Shown: positions 52,434 to 61,971 of the stretch, in pieces
Numbering within the stretch: position 1 is the first letter of the stretch
How the letters are laid out: each line of letters starts with the position of its first letter
Assembly (NCBI GenBank): GCA_963699175.1
Contig: OY969418.1
Coordinates: 6,014,001-6,078,000 of the forward strand
DNA: 64,000 nucleotides
From: JACPYM01 sp963699175
GTDB taxonomy: Bacteria > Acidobacteriota > Blastocatellia > RBC074
Reading direction: 5' to 3'
Notes under the pieces: model-generated
Database searches by the model: none
Told to the model about the DNA's origin: nothing
The model's input: only the letters and a program-made list of their open reading frames with translations
Program-made: the position numbers and the translations under genes

Positions 52434-53420
52434 ATGTCACCGCAAAATCCCCCGCGGGAAGTTCCCGCCACACAGCACGGCACGTTGCTCGGTGTTGACC
52501 TGGGCAGCAATCACATCCGCATCGGCGTAGTTGACCCTACTGGTCAATTGCTCAATTTCCGCCGCGAGCCTTTCACGAGTGAGTACGACAATGCTGAGCG
52601 AGGCCCAGAGCTTGCCAGCCATCTAATCGCCCTCATTCGGCAGTCACTCCAGGAGCATCCCGGTGCGAGCGCTGTCGGACTGGCCTTCCCGGGACTCATC
52701 CAACAACCGAGCCAGCGTATCGTGAAGCTCTCGCATGCGGTGGGATTGATGTCGCTCGACTTGCATGGGGAACTGCAACGCGCGCTCAATCTGCCCGTGC
52801 ATTTTGATAATAACGCCAACGCGGCGGCCTTTGCCGAAATGCAGGCCGGCGTAGCGCGGGGCTTGCGCGACTGGCTTTACCTGCATATCGGCGCGAATGT
52901 CAGCGCGGGGTTGATCCTGGGCGGACAGTTGCAGCGCGGCAAGTCGGGCTGGGCTGGCGCGCTGGGCGAGATGGCGATTGATCCCGAGCGCAACGGTGAA
53001 TATGTGCAATTGGAATCTATGGTCTCCGCCGAAAACATCGTGCGGCGGACGCGGCGGCGCTTGCAGCGCGATTCGACCTCTTCATTGTCGCGGCTGGGGG
53101 CAATGGGCGGCTTTACCTACGACGACATCATTGCGGCGTCGGACACCGGCGACGACCTAGCTAAACTGATGTTGCAGCGCACCGGCAAATTTATCGGCAC
53201 TGTGATCGCTGAGGTTATCAATCTGCTCAACCTCGGCATGGTTGCCATCGGTGGCGCGCCTGCCGGGCGGCGCTTTCTCGTCCAGGCAATTGCTGAGGAG
53301 GCCAGCCAGCACGCTTCGTCAATCATCTTCGACGATTGCCAGATCGTGGCGGCGGAGTTGGGCGCAGAGGCCGGGGTGATTGGCGCGGCGCTCCTAGCCG
53401 GACAATCCGCGACCCTTTAA
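52434..53420 (+). CDS. ROK family protein lacking the zinc-binding cysteine motif
   Basis: A 328-residue ROK (repressor/ORF/kinase) protein. The N-terminal phosphate motif GTLLGVDLGSNHIRIGVVD and the DNNANAAAFAEMQAG segment with its catalytic-type aspartate are present, as is the C-terminal IGGAPAGRRFL. The usual ROK signature with a GH pair and CxCGxxGCxE is absent: at that place the protein reads GWAGALGEMAIDPERNGEY. There is no N-terminal helix-turn-helix, so it is kinase-like in layout, but sugar phosphorylation is uncertain without the zinc site. Confidence 0.8.
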   Translation: MSPQNPPREVPATQHGTLLGVDLGSNHIRIGVVDPTGQLLNFRREPFTSEYDNAERGPELASHLIALIRQSLQEHPGASAVGLAFPGLIQQPSQRIVKLSHAVGLMSLDLHGELQRALNLPVHFDNNANAAAFAEMQAGVARGLRDWLYLHIGANVSAGLILGGQLQRGKSGWAGALGEMAIDPERNGEYVQLESMVSAENIVRRTRRRLQRDSTSSLSRLGAMGGFTYDDIIAASDTGDDLAKLMLQRTGKFIGTVIAEVINLLNLGMVAIGGAPAGRRFLVQAIAEEASQHASSIIFDDCQIVAAELGAEAGVIGAALLAGQSATL

Positions 53421-53442
53421 GCGCGCTTCGCGCCGCTACGTT

Positions 53443-54607
53443 TCAAAGTTCAACTCATACTCACCTGCTACTTCTCTAGTCTGTCGTTAAAGAGCATGGA
53501 GTTCAGCCTTAGAAGCGGCCCATCTGTTGTGGGCCCATCAGTGGGAGAACCCGTATCCCGGTCTCGTTTGGTATGGGCAGAGGTTACGCACAAGAGCTAA
53601 ATACGGGTAACATCAGAGCTTCCTACTTCTCTGGCGGAGAAAGCAATAATGGAAGCCCTGATGACCCTTTACATCATAGCCTTGTGCTATCGCGCAACGA
53701 AAGCTAACGCCGTCGAACTTGCGGAATGTTTCGCGGAGTTCAGTCATGACCGTTTCACGCGCTTGTTGCAAACGACCTGCTGCTGGCCAACACGTCTGTG
53801 GCAGCAATTTGCGCAGCGTCGCCTCGGTCAGGGCGGTTGGCTCGTCCTGGATGACACGGTCTTGGATAAGTTTGGCGAGCGCATCTTTGGCGTCTCTTGG
53901 GTTTATTGCTCGCGCTTGCAACGGGTTGTGCGCGGCCTCAACGTGGTGGCCTTGATTTGGACGGATGGCACGCGCCGCGTGCCCATCGGCATCAAAATCT
54001 GGCGCAAAGGCAAGCAGAGCAAAGTCGTGCTGGCCGCGCAGTTATTACGTTGGGCCAAGCGTTTGGGGCTGCAACCCGAGTATGTGTTGATGGATAGCTG
54101 GTACAGCGCCAAGCGCTTGCTCAAGCAAATTCGGGCTTACGACTGGCACTTTGTCACGCGCTTGAAGAAGAACCGCAGTTTCCGGGGCCAAGCTTTGGCT
54201 GGACAATGGCCGCAGCGCTTTGGCCACGCCACGGGCAGCTTGAGTGGTGGGTTGGAAGTATTGGTTGTCAAAGACGGCAAGCGGTACTTAGCCACCAGTC
54301 GGCTGACTTTAAGTGTCGTGCAAGTCAAAGCGCTTTACGCCAAACGGCAACAGATTGAAGAGTTCTTCAAAATCCTGCGCGGCCAGTTGCGTTGGCAGCA
54401 ATGTCCGGCGCGCAGCCGCGCGGCGCAGACCGTACATTTGCATCTCTGCCTAATGGCTTACTGCGTCTTGGAAGAGGAAGCCAACCGGCAGCAGACCACG
54501 ATCTATCGCTTACGCCGTCAATTATTTCGACAGGAGGTGCCCAGGCAATCGCTGCTACTGGAACCTTTTAGCTTGGCTGCGTAAGTTCTGTATGGGCTAC
54601 AACTTTC
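53443..54607 (+). mobile_element. Probable insertion sequence carrying the DDE transposase
   Basis: One transposase gene with short flanks. Tentative imperfect terminal repeats: CAAAGTTCAACTCATAC at the left, and on the right the complement of GTATGGGCTACAACTTTC. No target duplication was found, so the ends are approximate. Confidence 0.4.
53649..54584 (+). CDS. IS4-superfamily DDE transposase (IS701-like)
   Basis: A 311-residue transposase with a DDE triad: D in WLVLDDTVLDK, D in YVLMDSWYSAKRLL and E in the YAKRQQIEEFFKILRGQLRW signature (Y-R/K-E type motif of IS4-like enzymes). The coding frame appears complete, so the copy may be active. It sits between the ROK gene and a small membrane-protein gene. 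Exact insertion-sequence ends are unresolved: AAAGTT (53445) and AACTTT (54601) regions with CATAC/GTATG nearby could be imperfect terminal repeats about 1.16 kb apart. Confidence 0.85.
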   Translation: MEALMTLYIIALCYRATKANAVELAECFAEFSHDRFTRLLQTTCCWPTRLWQQFAQRRLGQGGWLVLDDTVLDKFGERIFGVSWVYCSRLQRVVRGLNVVALIWTDGTRRVPIGIKIWRKGKQSKVVLAAQLLRWAKRLGLQPEYVLMDSWYSAKRLLKQIRAYDWHFVTRLKKNRSFRGQALAGQWPQRFGHATGSLSGGLEVLVVKDGKRYLATSRLTLSVVQVKALYAKRQQIEEFFKILRGQLRWQQCPARSRAAQTVHLHLCLMAYCVLEEEANRQQTTIYRLRRQLFRQEVPRQSLLLEPFSLAA

Positions 54608-54630
54608 CTGCGATAAAAGGGGGGCCAGTG

Positions 54631-54885
54631 ATGCAGACTGTAGGCCAGATTGTAGGTTTGTGTTGCGCCATATTACTTGGGTTGGTATTAGCGATTAACG
54701 CTGCTTTCATGCTTGTTTCGCCGCGCGCTTGGTTTCGTCTGCCGGGTTGGCTGAAAAGGCAGGGATCACTTACCAAGGACAAGTTCGCAACCGGCTGGGG
54801 AGCCATCCAAGTTCGGCTGACGGGGGCAGTGATTCTTGCGACCATCGCTTGGGTTCTATACGACATGCTTTTGAGGCGAGGGTGA
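54631..54885 (+). CDS. Small two-helix membrane protein
   Basis: An 84-residue protein with two hydrophobic helices (VGLCCAILLGLVLAINAAFM and LTGAVILATIAWVLYDML) joined by a basic, aromatic loop (SPRAWFRLPGWLKRQG). ATG 54631 follows a GGGGGG stretch that could act as RBS. The open frame extends upstream to the insertion sequence. Family not recognised. Confidence 0.6.
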   Translation: MQTVGQIVGLCCAILLGLVLAINAAFMLVSPRAWFRLPGWLKRQGSLTKDKFATGWGAIQVRLTGAVILATIAWVLYDMLLRRG

Positions 54886-55062
54886 AAAGTGGTAGATCTA
54901 CATTCGCAACAATGACTGCTTATATTAAGAGCAATACTTCGGACAGTTTTGGGGGATTGCTTTCGCGTTAGGCTGCTGGCTCGACTATGCAAGCCAACAG
55001 CCTAACCCATGCTCTTCTCTCCTGATTGAATCGCTGAATCACTGCCTATTACTCTCGCCTTT

Positions 55063-55091
55063 TGCTTTCAGATGGCTCAACGGGTTATGCT
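55063..55091 (+). promoter_or_regulatory. Candidate lepA promoter
   Basis: TTGCTT (55063-55068), a 17-bp spacer and TATGCT (55086-55091), 39 bp before the lepA ATG. Confidence 0.4.
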
Positions 55092-55130
55092 CCCTGTCTA
55101 CTGGCCATTGTTCATTTCTGAAGCAGTTTT

Positions 55131-56927
55131 ATGTCAACAAACATTCGCAATTTTTCCATTATCGCGCATATTGATCACGGCAAGACGACGCTCTCCGACC
55201 GGCTGCTGGAAAAGACCGGCGCGCTCGAACAGCGCGAGATGTCCGACCAGGTGCTCGACGCCATGGATTTGGAGCGCGAGCGCGGCATCACCATCAAAAT
55301 GCATGCTGTGCGCTTGAATTACAAAGCGAAAGACGGGCAGGAGTACATTCTCAATTTGATTGACACGCCCGGCCACGTGGATTTTAGCTACGAAGTCTCG
55401 CGCAGTTTGTCGGCCTGCGAAGGCGCACTCCTCATCGTTGACGCGAGCCAGGGTGTCGAGGCGCAGACGCTCGCCAATGCCTATCTGGCAGTGGATCACA
55501 ACTTGGCGATGATTCCCGTGCTCAACAAGATTGATTTGCCGGGCGCAGAGCCTGAAAAGGTCTTGGAGCAGATCGAACACCTCGTCGGCATCAGCACCGA
55601 AAACGCCGTGCTGGCTTCGGCCAAAGCGGGCATCGGCATTGACGAAATCCTCGAACACATCGTGCGCGACGTGCCGCCGCCGCAAGGCTCAGCGGATGCG
55701 CCGCTCAAAGCTTTGATCTTCGATTCGTGGTTCGATCCTTATCGCGGCGTGATTGTGATGGTGCGCGTGATTGACGGCGAGTTGCGCAGAGGTACGAAGA
55801 TTTGCCTGATGATGAAGGGCACGACGCACGAAGTCGAAGACCTGGGCGTGCTGACGCCGAAACCGCGTCCGATTGATAAATTAGGCGTCGGCGAAGTCGG
55901 CTTCATCGTCGCCAATATCAAAACGGTCGCCGATGTGAGCATTGGCGATACCGTAACCGCAGCCGCGCGCCCGACGACCGAGCCATTCCCTGGTTTTCAG
56001 GAAATCAAGCCGATGGTCTTTGCGGGCGTTTATCCAATCGAGCCGAACCAGTACGAAGAACTGCGTGACGCGCTGGAAAAGCTGCGCCTCAACGATTCGT
56101 CCTTCTTCTTCGAGCCGGAAGTTTCGGCGGCGTTGGGCTTCGGTTTCCGCTGTGGCTTCCTCGGCTTGTTGCACATGGAGATTGTGCAGGAGCGCTTGGA
56201 GCGCGAGTTTGGCGTTGACCTAATCACGACTGCGCCGGGCGTGCGCTACCGCATTACCGATGTACGCGGCGAGATGCACGAAGTAGACAATCCGTCAAAA
56301 ATGCCGTCAGCAGGTGACATCGTGAAATTTGAGGAGCCGATCATCACAGCGATGATCATGACCAACGACGAATTCCTGGGCAACATTCTGGCGCTGCTCG
56401 AAGAGAAACGCGGCGTGCAGAAGGGCTTCGAATACATTACGCCGACGCGCGTGATGCTGACTTACGAGGTGCCGCTGAACGAGATCGTGCTTGATTTCTT
56501 CGACCGGTTGAAGTCGGTCTCGCGCGGCTACGCGTCGTTAGATTATCACTTTGCCGGTTATCGCGATTCGGATCTGGTCAAATTGGATATTCTGGTCGCG
56601 GGCGAGCCGGTGGACGCGCTCTCGCTGATCGTGCACAAGGATGCGGCTTACACGCGCGGGCGAGCACTGGTGGACAAGATGCGTAAGTTGATTCCGCGCC
56701 AGATGTTTGAAGTTGCTATTCAAGCCGGCATCGGTTCACGCATCATCGCGCGCGAGACGATCAAAGCGGTTGGCAAAAACGTGCTAGCCAAATGTTATGG
56801 CGGCGACATCACGCGCAAACGCAAGTTGCTCGAAAAGCAAAAGGAAGGCAAGCGCCGGATGAAGCGCGTCGGCAAGGTCGAAATCCCGCAAGAGGCGTTT
56901 CTGGCTGTGTTGAAAGTAAATGAATGA
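55131..56927 (+). CDS. lepA: Elongation factor 4
   Basis: A 598-residue translational GTPase. G1 AHIDHGKTT, G2 RGITI, G3 DTPGHVDF, G4 NKIDLP and G5 ASAKAG are intact. The EF-G-like domains II, III and V follow (FRCGFLGLLHMEI, then DFFDRLKSVSRGYASLDYHF), and the LepA-specific C-terminal domain contains KVLAKCYGGDITRKRKLLEKQ-type residues (NVLAKCYGGDITRKRKLLE). LepA acts on translating or assembling ribosomes, notably under ionic stress. Full length for the family. A LON-domain gene follows after 37 bp. Confidence 0.95.
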   Translation: MSTNIRNFSIIAHIDHGKTTLSDRLLEKTGALEQREMSDQVLDAMDLERERGITIKMHAVRLNYKAKDGQEYILNLIDTPGHVDFSYEVSRSLSACEGALLIVDASQGVEAQTLANAYLAVDHNLAMIPVLNKIDLPGAEPEKVLEQIEHLVGISTENAVLASAKAGIGIDEILEHIVRDVPPPQGSADAPLKALIFDSWFDPYRGVIVMVRVIDGELRRGTKICLMMKGTTHEVEDLGVLTPKPRPIDKLGVGEVGFIVANIKTVADVSIGDTVTAAARPTTEPFPGFQEIKPMVFAGVYPIEPNQYEELRDALEKLRLNDSSFFFEPEVSAALGFGFRCGFLGLLHMEIVQERLEREFGVDLITTAPGVRYRITDVRGEMHEVDNPSKMPSAGDIVKFEEPIITAMIMTNDEFLGNILALLEEKRGVQKGFEYITPTRVMLTYEVPLNEIVLDFFDRLKSVSRGYASLDYHFAGYRDSDLVKLDILVAGEPVDALSLIVHKDAAYTRGRALVDKMRKLIPRQMFEVAIQAGIGSRIIARETIKAVGKNVLAKCYGGDITRKRKLLEKQKEGKRRMKRVGKVEIPQEAFLAVLKVNE

Positions 56928-56964
56928 GGATTGAGGGTAGCGATTCTCGATCTGCACAATACAA

Positions 56965-57654
56965 ATGAGCGATACCACCCGTGTTATCCCCATTTTCCCC
57001 TTGGAACTCGTGCAATTCCCCGGCGCGCTGACGCCGCTGCACATCTTCGAGCCGCGCTACCGCAAGCTGCTCAAGGATGTGTTGGCGACGGACAAGACTT
57101 TCGGAATCAGTTGCCGCGCGGAGGAACCGGGCATTGGCACTGGCGAGCCACCGCTGGGCAGCATCGGTTGCACGGTCGAGGTAGCTGTCGTGCAGGAATT
57201 GCCGGATGGCCGGTCAAATATCTTGTGTGTAGGTGGCACGCGCTATCGTTTGCGGGGCTACGTTGAAGGCGAAAGTTATTTGCAGGCCGAGGTGGAATTA
57301 TTTGAAGATGAGACGGCCTTTGATGATTTTGGCTGGGAAGTCATGCAGGTCAAAGGCTTATTCGAGCGTGCGCTAGTGGCCGGGCGCAAACTGAAAGAGG
57401 AACGCGAGAGTGCCGAGATGGAGTTGCCAGACTTGCCTGATGATGCGCAGGCGCTCTCGTTTATCGTAGCGGCCTATCTGCAAGACGTTAAGCTGAGCGA
57501 GAAGCAGGAGCTGTTGGAGATGGTGGATACGGGCGAGCGCTTGCGGCGCGTGCACAAGATTTTGAGCGAGTTGGTGGTGGATTATGAACGCCGCGCCGTG
57601 ATGAAAAAGATTTCTCGCAGCAACGGACACGGCGGCAAGCCGCCTGAGCTTTGA
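56965..57654 (+). CDS. LON substrate-binding-domain protein
   Basis: A 229-residue stand-alone protein corresponding to the N-terminal domain of Lon protease: VIPIFPLELVQFPGALTPLHIFEPRYRKLLKD, GSIGCTVEV, GGTRYRLRGY, and a helical C-terminal part (FIVAAYLQDVKLSEKQELLEM). The ATPase and protease domains are absent, as is normal for this family. Function is unproved; it may bind proteins as an adaptor. Confidence 0.88.
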   Translation: MSDTTRVIPIFPLELVQFPGALTPLHIFEPRYRKLLKDVLATDKTFGISCRAEEPGIGTGEPPLGSIGCTVEVAVVQELPDGRSNILCVGGTRYRLRGYVEGESYLQAEVELFEDETAFDDFGWEVMQVKGLFERALVAGRKLKEERESAEMELPDLPDDAQALSFIVAAYLQDVKLSEKQELLEMVDTGERLRRVHKILSELVVDYERRAVMKKISRSNGHGGKPPEL

Positions 57655-57655
57655 A

Positions 57656-58405
57656 TCATTCCTTTACTGCTACGATCCGCAGGCGGCGATAATCGGCCAA
57701 CCAGCTTCCGTCACGATAGTTTGTTTTACGCAACCGCTCTTCAATCTGCTGCAAGGCACTTGCTTTTAGCTCTTCGCTCAGGCCGCGAAACATTCCTTCT
57801 GCAAACATTGCTAGCCAATTGCGCATGCCGTCCGCGCCTTCCAAAACAGTCGGACGGTCGAAGAGAAAGGCCTGCCGCACTTCCAATTCGTGTTTTTCCA
57901 GCAAGGAGCCGTATTCGCTGATGGAAGGGTAATACCAGCCGTGTGGAATGGTCAGCCCGGTTAGTTCGTGTAGCACAGACCGCACGGCAGCGGTGATATG
58001 TCGCACGTTTCCTTTACCACCGAATTCTGCGACGAAGCGCCCTTGCGGTTTGAGCGCGCCTGCGATGCGCGTCACCGCCTCTTCAGCGCGCGTAACCCAA
58101 TGCAAGACGGCGTTGGAAAAGACGGCGTCGAATTTTTCGGGCGTGCTGAACTCTGCCACATCTGCGAGACGAAACTCCAGTTCGGGATAGTTTTGCCGCG
58201 CGGTCGTGAGCATTGACGGCGAATTGTCTAAGCCAATCACGCGCGCGCCGGTTTGCGCAATCTGGTTGGTCAAATGACCGGTGCCGCAGCCAAGATCGAG
58301 GATCAATTCATTGGTTTGGGGCTGAAGCAGGGCGAGCAGTTCGTGCCCGTACTCGAAGACGAACGAATGTTTTTGATCGTAGAGCGCCGGATTCCATTCA
58401 TTCAT
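57656..58405 (-). CDS. Class I SAM methyltransferase, trans-aconitate methyltransferase-like
   Basis: A 249-residue Rossmann-fold methyltransferase. SAM-binding motif I LILDLGCGTGHLTNQIA, acidic VIGLDNSPSML and motif IV FDAVFSNAVLHWV are clear. The trans-aconitate methyltransferase-like C-terminal half includes PTVLEGADGMRNWLAMF. Substrate unproved. Its start overlaps the stop of the DUF167 gene by 4 bp, and it is the last gene of the yggS-yggT-yggU run. It converges with the LON-domain gene with one base between their stops. Confidence 0.85.
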   Translation of the reverse strand: MNEWNPALYDQKHSFVFEYGHELLALLQPQTNELILDLGCGTGHLTNQIAQTGARVIGLDNSPSMLTTARQNYPELEFRLADVAEFSTPEKFDAVFSNAVLHWVTRAEEAVTRIAGALKPQGRFVAEFGGKGNVRHITAAVRSVLHELTGLTIPHGWYYPSISEYGSLLEKHELEVRQAFLFDRPTVLEGADGMRNWLAMFAEGMFRGLSEELKASALQQIEERLRKTNYRDGSWLADYRRLRIVAVKE

Positions 58406-58716
58406 AAGCTGCTCAAGGGGGGCACTGCCGCAAGGAGTTTTTGTTTAGCGTCGGAAGGCGCGACACCACTGACCCGCACGATCTTTTGCTTGGCGGTTTC
58501 GCCGGAGATGATCGTTACCTGCGCGCGCGCTACGCCGAAGAATTTTGCCAACCAGCGAATCAACTCTTCATTCGCCGCGCCATCAACCGGCGGAGCGGCC
58601 ACCCGCAATTTCAATGCGCCAGCTATTTCGCTAGCGATACCACTTTGTGAAGCGCGCGGCTGGACGCGCACGGAGAAGGTAATGGTGTCGGCAGTCGTGG
58701 TAAGTTTTAGCATCAA
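58402..58716 (-). CDS. yggU: DUF167/YggU family protein
   Basis: A 104-residue small alpha/beta protein: VRVQPRASQSGIA, ALKLRVAAPPVDGAANEELIRWLAKFFGV, and VTIISGETAKQKIVRVSG. These are the family landmarks. Function is unknown. ATG 58716 or 58713 may be used. It lies in a yggS-yggT-yggU cluster, an arrangement conserved in many bacteria. Confidence 0.88.
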   Translation of the reverse strand: MMLKLTTTADTITFSVRVQPRASQSGIASEIAGALKLRVAAPPVDGAANEELIRWLAKFFGVARAQVTIISGETAKQKIVRVSGVAPSDAKQKLLAAVPPLSSL

Positions 58717-58736
58717 TCGTGGAAAGCCACGGCATG

Positions 58737-59372
58737 TCAGAAGAAAATAGATTGCACAGCGCCGGCAACAAAGCTCAGCAGTATAAAGACCAAGATAAAG
58801 ATCAGCGGCCCTAGTCTACCGCTGCTGTCGAGCGAGTTGAGCAGCGGATAAATGCGCCGTCCGGCCCAATAAGCCGGGCGATCAAACAGCCCGAACCACG
58901 AATGGATGACCAGAATTGTCATCAGCGTCATCAAAAAATAGATCGTCGCCAGCAGCAACGTACCTATCAAGTAACGCCCGCCCGCCACCGTTTCGCCGAT
59001 GCCGAAAGCGTTCAGCGTGACGCTCAAATAGCTGAGCAGCGCGATCACAAACGACACCAGGGTGTTCAGCAAATAAAACAAGACCACGAAGGCCAACAGC
59101 AGGAGCAAGTAGACCGGATCAAAACCGAGCGCCTGCCGAATCGGGCGGTAGAATTGCGAATTTTTGATTTCGTAAAACCACTTCTCGGTCGGGCGGCGCG
59201 CGTAATAGGTGAAGCGGCTGAAGGGATTGAAATCGAACTTGTCTATTAAAAAGCGTATCAACAAGAGCGCCAGCGCGATGGCCAATCCGATGTAGATGAT
59301 TGTTTGCGAGATGTTCTGGAGCCATTTTGCCAAATTGGCGAGCGCCTCGCTGATGGTAAGCAATGGTGACAT
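58737..59372 (-). CDS. yggT: YggT family integral membrane protein
   Basis: A 211-residue membrane protein with five or so helices (IIYIGLAIALALLLIRFLID, PVYLLLLLAFVVLFYLLNTL, LLATIYFLMTLMTILVIHSW, and a C-terminal LIFILVFILLSFVAG). The YggT motif pattern of two half-repeats is seen around WGFLFDRPAYWAGRRIYPLL-like FDRPAYWAGRRIYP. Proposed roles are in membrane or septum organisation and osmotic stress. ATG 59372; the longer frame is not supported. It lies between yggS and yggU. Confidence 0.83.
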   Translation of the reverse strand: MSPLLTISEALANLAKWLQNISQTIIYIGLAIALALLLIRFLIDKFDFNPFSRFTYYARRPTEKWFYEIKNSQFYRPIRQALGFDPVYLLLLLAFVVLFYLLNTLVSFVIALLSYLSVTLNAFGIGETVAGGRYLIGTLLLATIYFLMTLMTILVIHSWFGLFDRPAYWAGRRIYPLLNSLDSSGRLGPLIFILVFILLSFVAGAVQSIFF

Positions 59373-59394
59373 AGAGGGTACGTGAAAGAGCGTG

Positions 59395-60132
59395 TTAATC
59401 CGCGTAGTTGCGCGCCCCGAACAGCGCCGTGCCGACGCGCACGAAGGACGCGCCTTCTTCAATCGCCACTTCAAAATCGTTGCTCATGCCCATTGAAAGC
59501 TCGCCGAACTGCGTACCGACGATACCTGCTTTGATTGCTTCGTCGCGCAGTTCGCGCAAGCGGCGGAAATAGGGCCGCACCGCTTCGGCCTCATCGAAAA
59601 ACGGTGGCACGGCCATCAATCCTTTTAGTTCCAGATGCGTAAGCTGGCTGACGGCTTCGCACAAATGCAACGCGTCTGCGACAGCGAGACCTGCCTTCGA
59701 AGCTTCGCCGCCCAGATTGACTTCGATAAAAACGGGCAGGCGTTTATTCAACTCTGCCGCCGCCTGATCGAGCTTTTCCGCCAGCTTCAGGCTGTCCACC
59801 GAATGCACAGCGTCAAATAACTCGACCGCGCGGCGCGCCTTGTTCGACTGCAAATGGCCGATGAGGTGCCATTGAACTCGTTGCTCATCGCTCAAAGCGC
59901 GCAACTCGGTGAGCTTGTCCTGCGCTTCCTGCACGCGGTTTTCGCCCAGCACGCGCACACCCGCCGCAATTGCCGCGCGGATGCGAGCGGATTCGACGGT
60001 TTTGCTGACAGCGACTAGCCTGACCTCGGCAGCCTGACGCCCGGCCCGCGCGCAAGCGGCGGCGATGCGTTGTTGAAGCGCCGCCACTCTTGCGCTGATA
60101 TTGTCCTGTGCTTCGGTTGCAGTGCCTGTCAT
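59395..60132 (-). CDS. yggS: YggS family pyridoxal-phosphate homeostasis protein
   Basis: A 245-residue single-domain PLP-binding protein of alanine-racemase type III fold. The PLP lysine lies in VRLVAVSKTVESARI. GENRVQEAQDK, WHLIGHLQSNKAR, VFIEVNLGGEASKAGL, LELKGLMAVPP and the C-terminal LSMGMSNDFEVAIEEGASFVRVGTALFG are conserved. It controls free PLP and amino-acid pools and has no racemase activity in studied members. It lies 33 bp after the VWA protein gene. Confidence 0.92.
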   Translation of the reverse strand: MTGTATEAQDNISARVAALQQRIAAACARAGRQAAEVRLVAVSKTVESARIRAAIAAGVRVLGENRVQEAQDKLTELRALSDEQRVQWHLIGHLQSNKARRAVELFDAVHSVDSLKLAEKLDQAAAELNKRLPVFIEVNLGGEASKAGLAVADALHLCEAVSQLTHLELKGLMAVPPFFDEAEAVRPYFRRLRELRDEAIKAGIVGTQFGELSMGMSNDFEVAIEEGASFVRVGTALFGARNYAD

Positions 60133-60165
60133 CTAGGTATGCTTAGCAAAAGCGAGCTGCGATCT

Positions 60166-61404
60166 TTATTTGCCATCTTTCGGCTCGACGTAAGTTTGCC
60201 GGTGCTGGATGACGATCAGCTTTGGATCAATCTTATCGCCCAGGTTGGCTTTGACAGTGATCTTGCGGCGTTTACCTTCTTTACGCGTGTTGGTCGGGAC
60301 GTAACCGAGGCTGTACTGATTGCGCACCAGCGCCGAGATGGATTGCAACACATTCGGAATTTCGCCCGCGAAGGTAACGGGGAAATACTGCCCACCGGTT
60401 GAATTGGCAAAGGTCTTCAGCGTGTTTTGCGCTTGCAGCATGGTTAACCGATCCGGGATGCCGTAGAGCATTTGATTACCGCGTGACGGGTCGAGCGCCG
60501 GGCTGTTGTCATACAGCTTGAGAAAGAGGTTGCCGGTGCCGATGACGTAAATTGGCACGCCGGAATTCTCGACGATTTTGCGCGCTTCGTCGAAATTGAT
60601 CTTGCTGAAGGTGTCAATGCCGGAGCAAACCATCAGCACTGCAGTGCGCGCGTTGACTTCGTAAAGACCGGCGTAATCCACCTGACCTTTGGCATCGGTT
60701 TGCTGCTTGCCTTCTTCGAGCACGACCGCGTCACCCTTGCCACCGCGCAGGACGAATTTGATGGCATCGAAGAAATTGCTCTCGCTAAAGGCCGGGTGGT
60801 TGCGCAGCAAAAGCTGTATCGCCCCCATCAGCTTCTGCTTGTCGTCGGTGAAATCCACCAGCGGCGTCGGGCGCATGTCATACGCGACCACCGAGATGAA
60901 ATCTTTGGGTTGTACAAAGCGGCTGACAAATTCATAAGCCGGGCGCAGGATTTCCACCCGGCCATATTCGAAATAACCGCCCGCCGGGCTGCCCAGCAGA
61001 TCAACCAACTTACTATATTCGAGCAGCAAGACCATGGTTACGGGCGCTTCGGGCGTGGCGAAGTTTTCGATCTCCTGCTTGATGTTGTCCTCGTAGATTT
61101 CAAAGTCTTCCTTCTTCAGCCCCTGAATAACCGCGCCGGTCTTTTTGTTGTAGACGACGGCTTCGACGTTGACGACATTGGTGTCAATTTTGAGGGCAGT
61201 CGTGGGCAAGGTTTTCTCTATCTTCTGCTCTTCCTTCTTCTGTTCATCTGTCTCGCCGCTTGCACCGGGATTCTTTTTCTTCTGGCTGCCGGATTGGCGG
61301 CCCGCCTGCGCCCAGACCTGATCAGAGACGAAAAGTGGCGCGAGGCTGAAAAACAACAACGCGACCACGCTGAACGCAGCGATGAGTTTGAGCTTACGAT
61401 TCAT
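60166..61404 (-). CDS. Secreted VWFA-related protein (acidobacterial type)
   Basis: A 412-residue exported protein. A signal peptide (LIAAFSVVALLFFSLAPLFV) and a charged linker rich in Lys/Glu precede VVNVEAVVYNKKTGAVIQGL and KKEDFEIYEDNIKQEIENF, typical of acidobacterial VWFA-related proteins. The VWA domain (about 125-370) includes VTMVLLLEYSKLVD, where the classical DxSxS MIDAS motif is degenerate, ISVVAYDMRPTP and IYVIGTGN. It probably binds protein or metal outside the cytoplasm; the function is not established. It stands upstream of yggS on the same strand. Confidence 0.85.
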   Translation of the reverse strand: MNRKLKLIAAFSVVALLFFSLAPLFVSDQVWAQAGRQSGSQKKKNPGASGETDEQKKEEQKIEKTLPTTALKIDTNVVNVEAVVYNKKTGAVIQGLKKEDFEIYEDNIKQEIENFATPEAPVTMVLLLEYSKLVDLLGSPAGGYFEYGRVEILRPAYEFVSRFVQPKDFISVVAYDMRPTPLVDFTDDKQKLMGAIQLLLRNHPAFSESNFFDAIKFVLRGGKGDAVVLEEGKQQTDAKGQVDYAGLYEVNARTAVLMVCSGIDTFSKINFDEARKIVENSGVPIYVIGTGNLFLKLYDNSPALDPSRGNQMLYGIPDRLTMLQAQNTLKTFANSTGGQYFPVTFAGEIPNVLQSISALVRNQYSLGYVPTNTRKEGKRRKITVKANLGDKIDPKLIVIQHRQTYVEPKDGK

Positions 61405-61971
61405 GGTTCACACCTCTCTTGAACACAACATTGAGCCACATTGGGCAACGAATTTGCTCCTCGGGCAGCATGACTAGAACGCTGAAATTGATAACGCTGG
61501 CAGTCTAACAGAAGGTAGACGCTGAGAAAAGTTGCTGATTTAGCAGGGCGCGTGGCCAAGGCGAGTAAAAAAACTGCGCAGCAGTGGCGGGTTTTACTAC
61601 CACATTCCGTCTCATGAGTATGTAGGCGGCAAGAAATCCCCCACGCCAAGATGACAATTGTTAGGGCTTAAATGCTGTCAGGTAGCCCGTCCCCCAAGGA
61701 AATTTAATTGGAAAATAACTGCTGAAATAATTTGGCTTGTCCATTAACACGCCGAGCACACCGGATGGTTGGTTGCGATGGCTGACTACCTGTGCTAGCC
61801 TCCCCCATTGTTACAGCACGAGCAAGCAGCTTTCATTGCCCTAACTTGATTCTGCATGCTCATTTGTGGTCGTTCTAGAAGAACATCCCAATCCATTTTG
61901 GATAGATTCAGTTAATCAGGTGGTGCCCCCCTTTTTCTGATGAAGGCACCGCTTTGTAAGGAGTCTGTGCG
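61405..61971. other. Divergent intergenic region
   Basis: About 570 bp between the VWA gene and the M23 peptidase. I see no credible ORF, no tRNA and no strong hairpin. An AAGGAG RBS ends it at 61957-61962. Confidence 0.5.

Noticed and set aside
61405..61971. A riboswitch or small RNA in the leader of the M23 peptidase
   Set aside because: I found no convincing stems or known motif in the 570-bp region.
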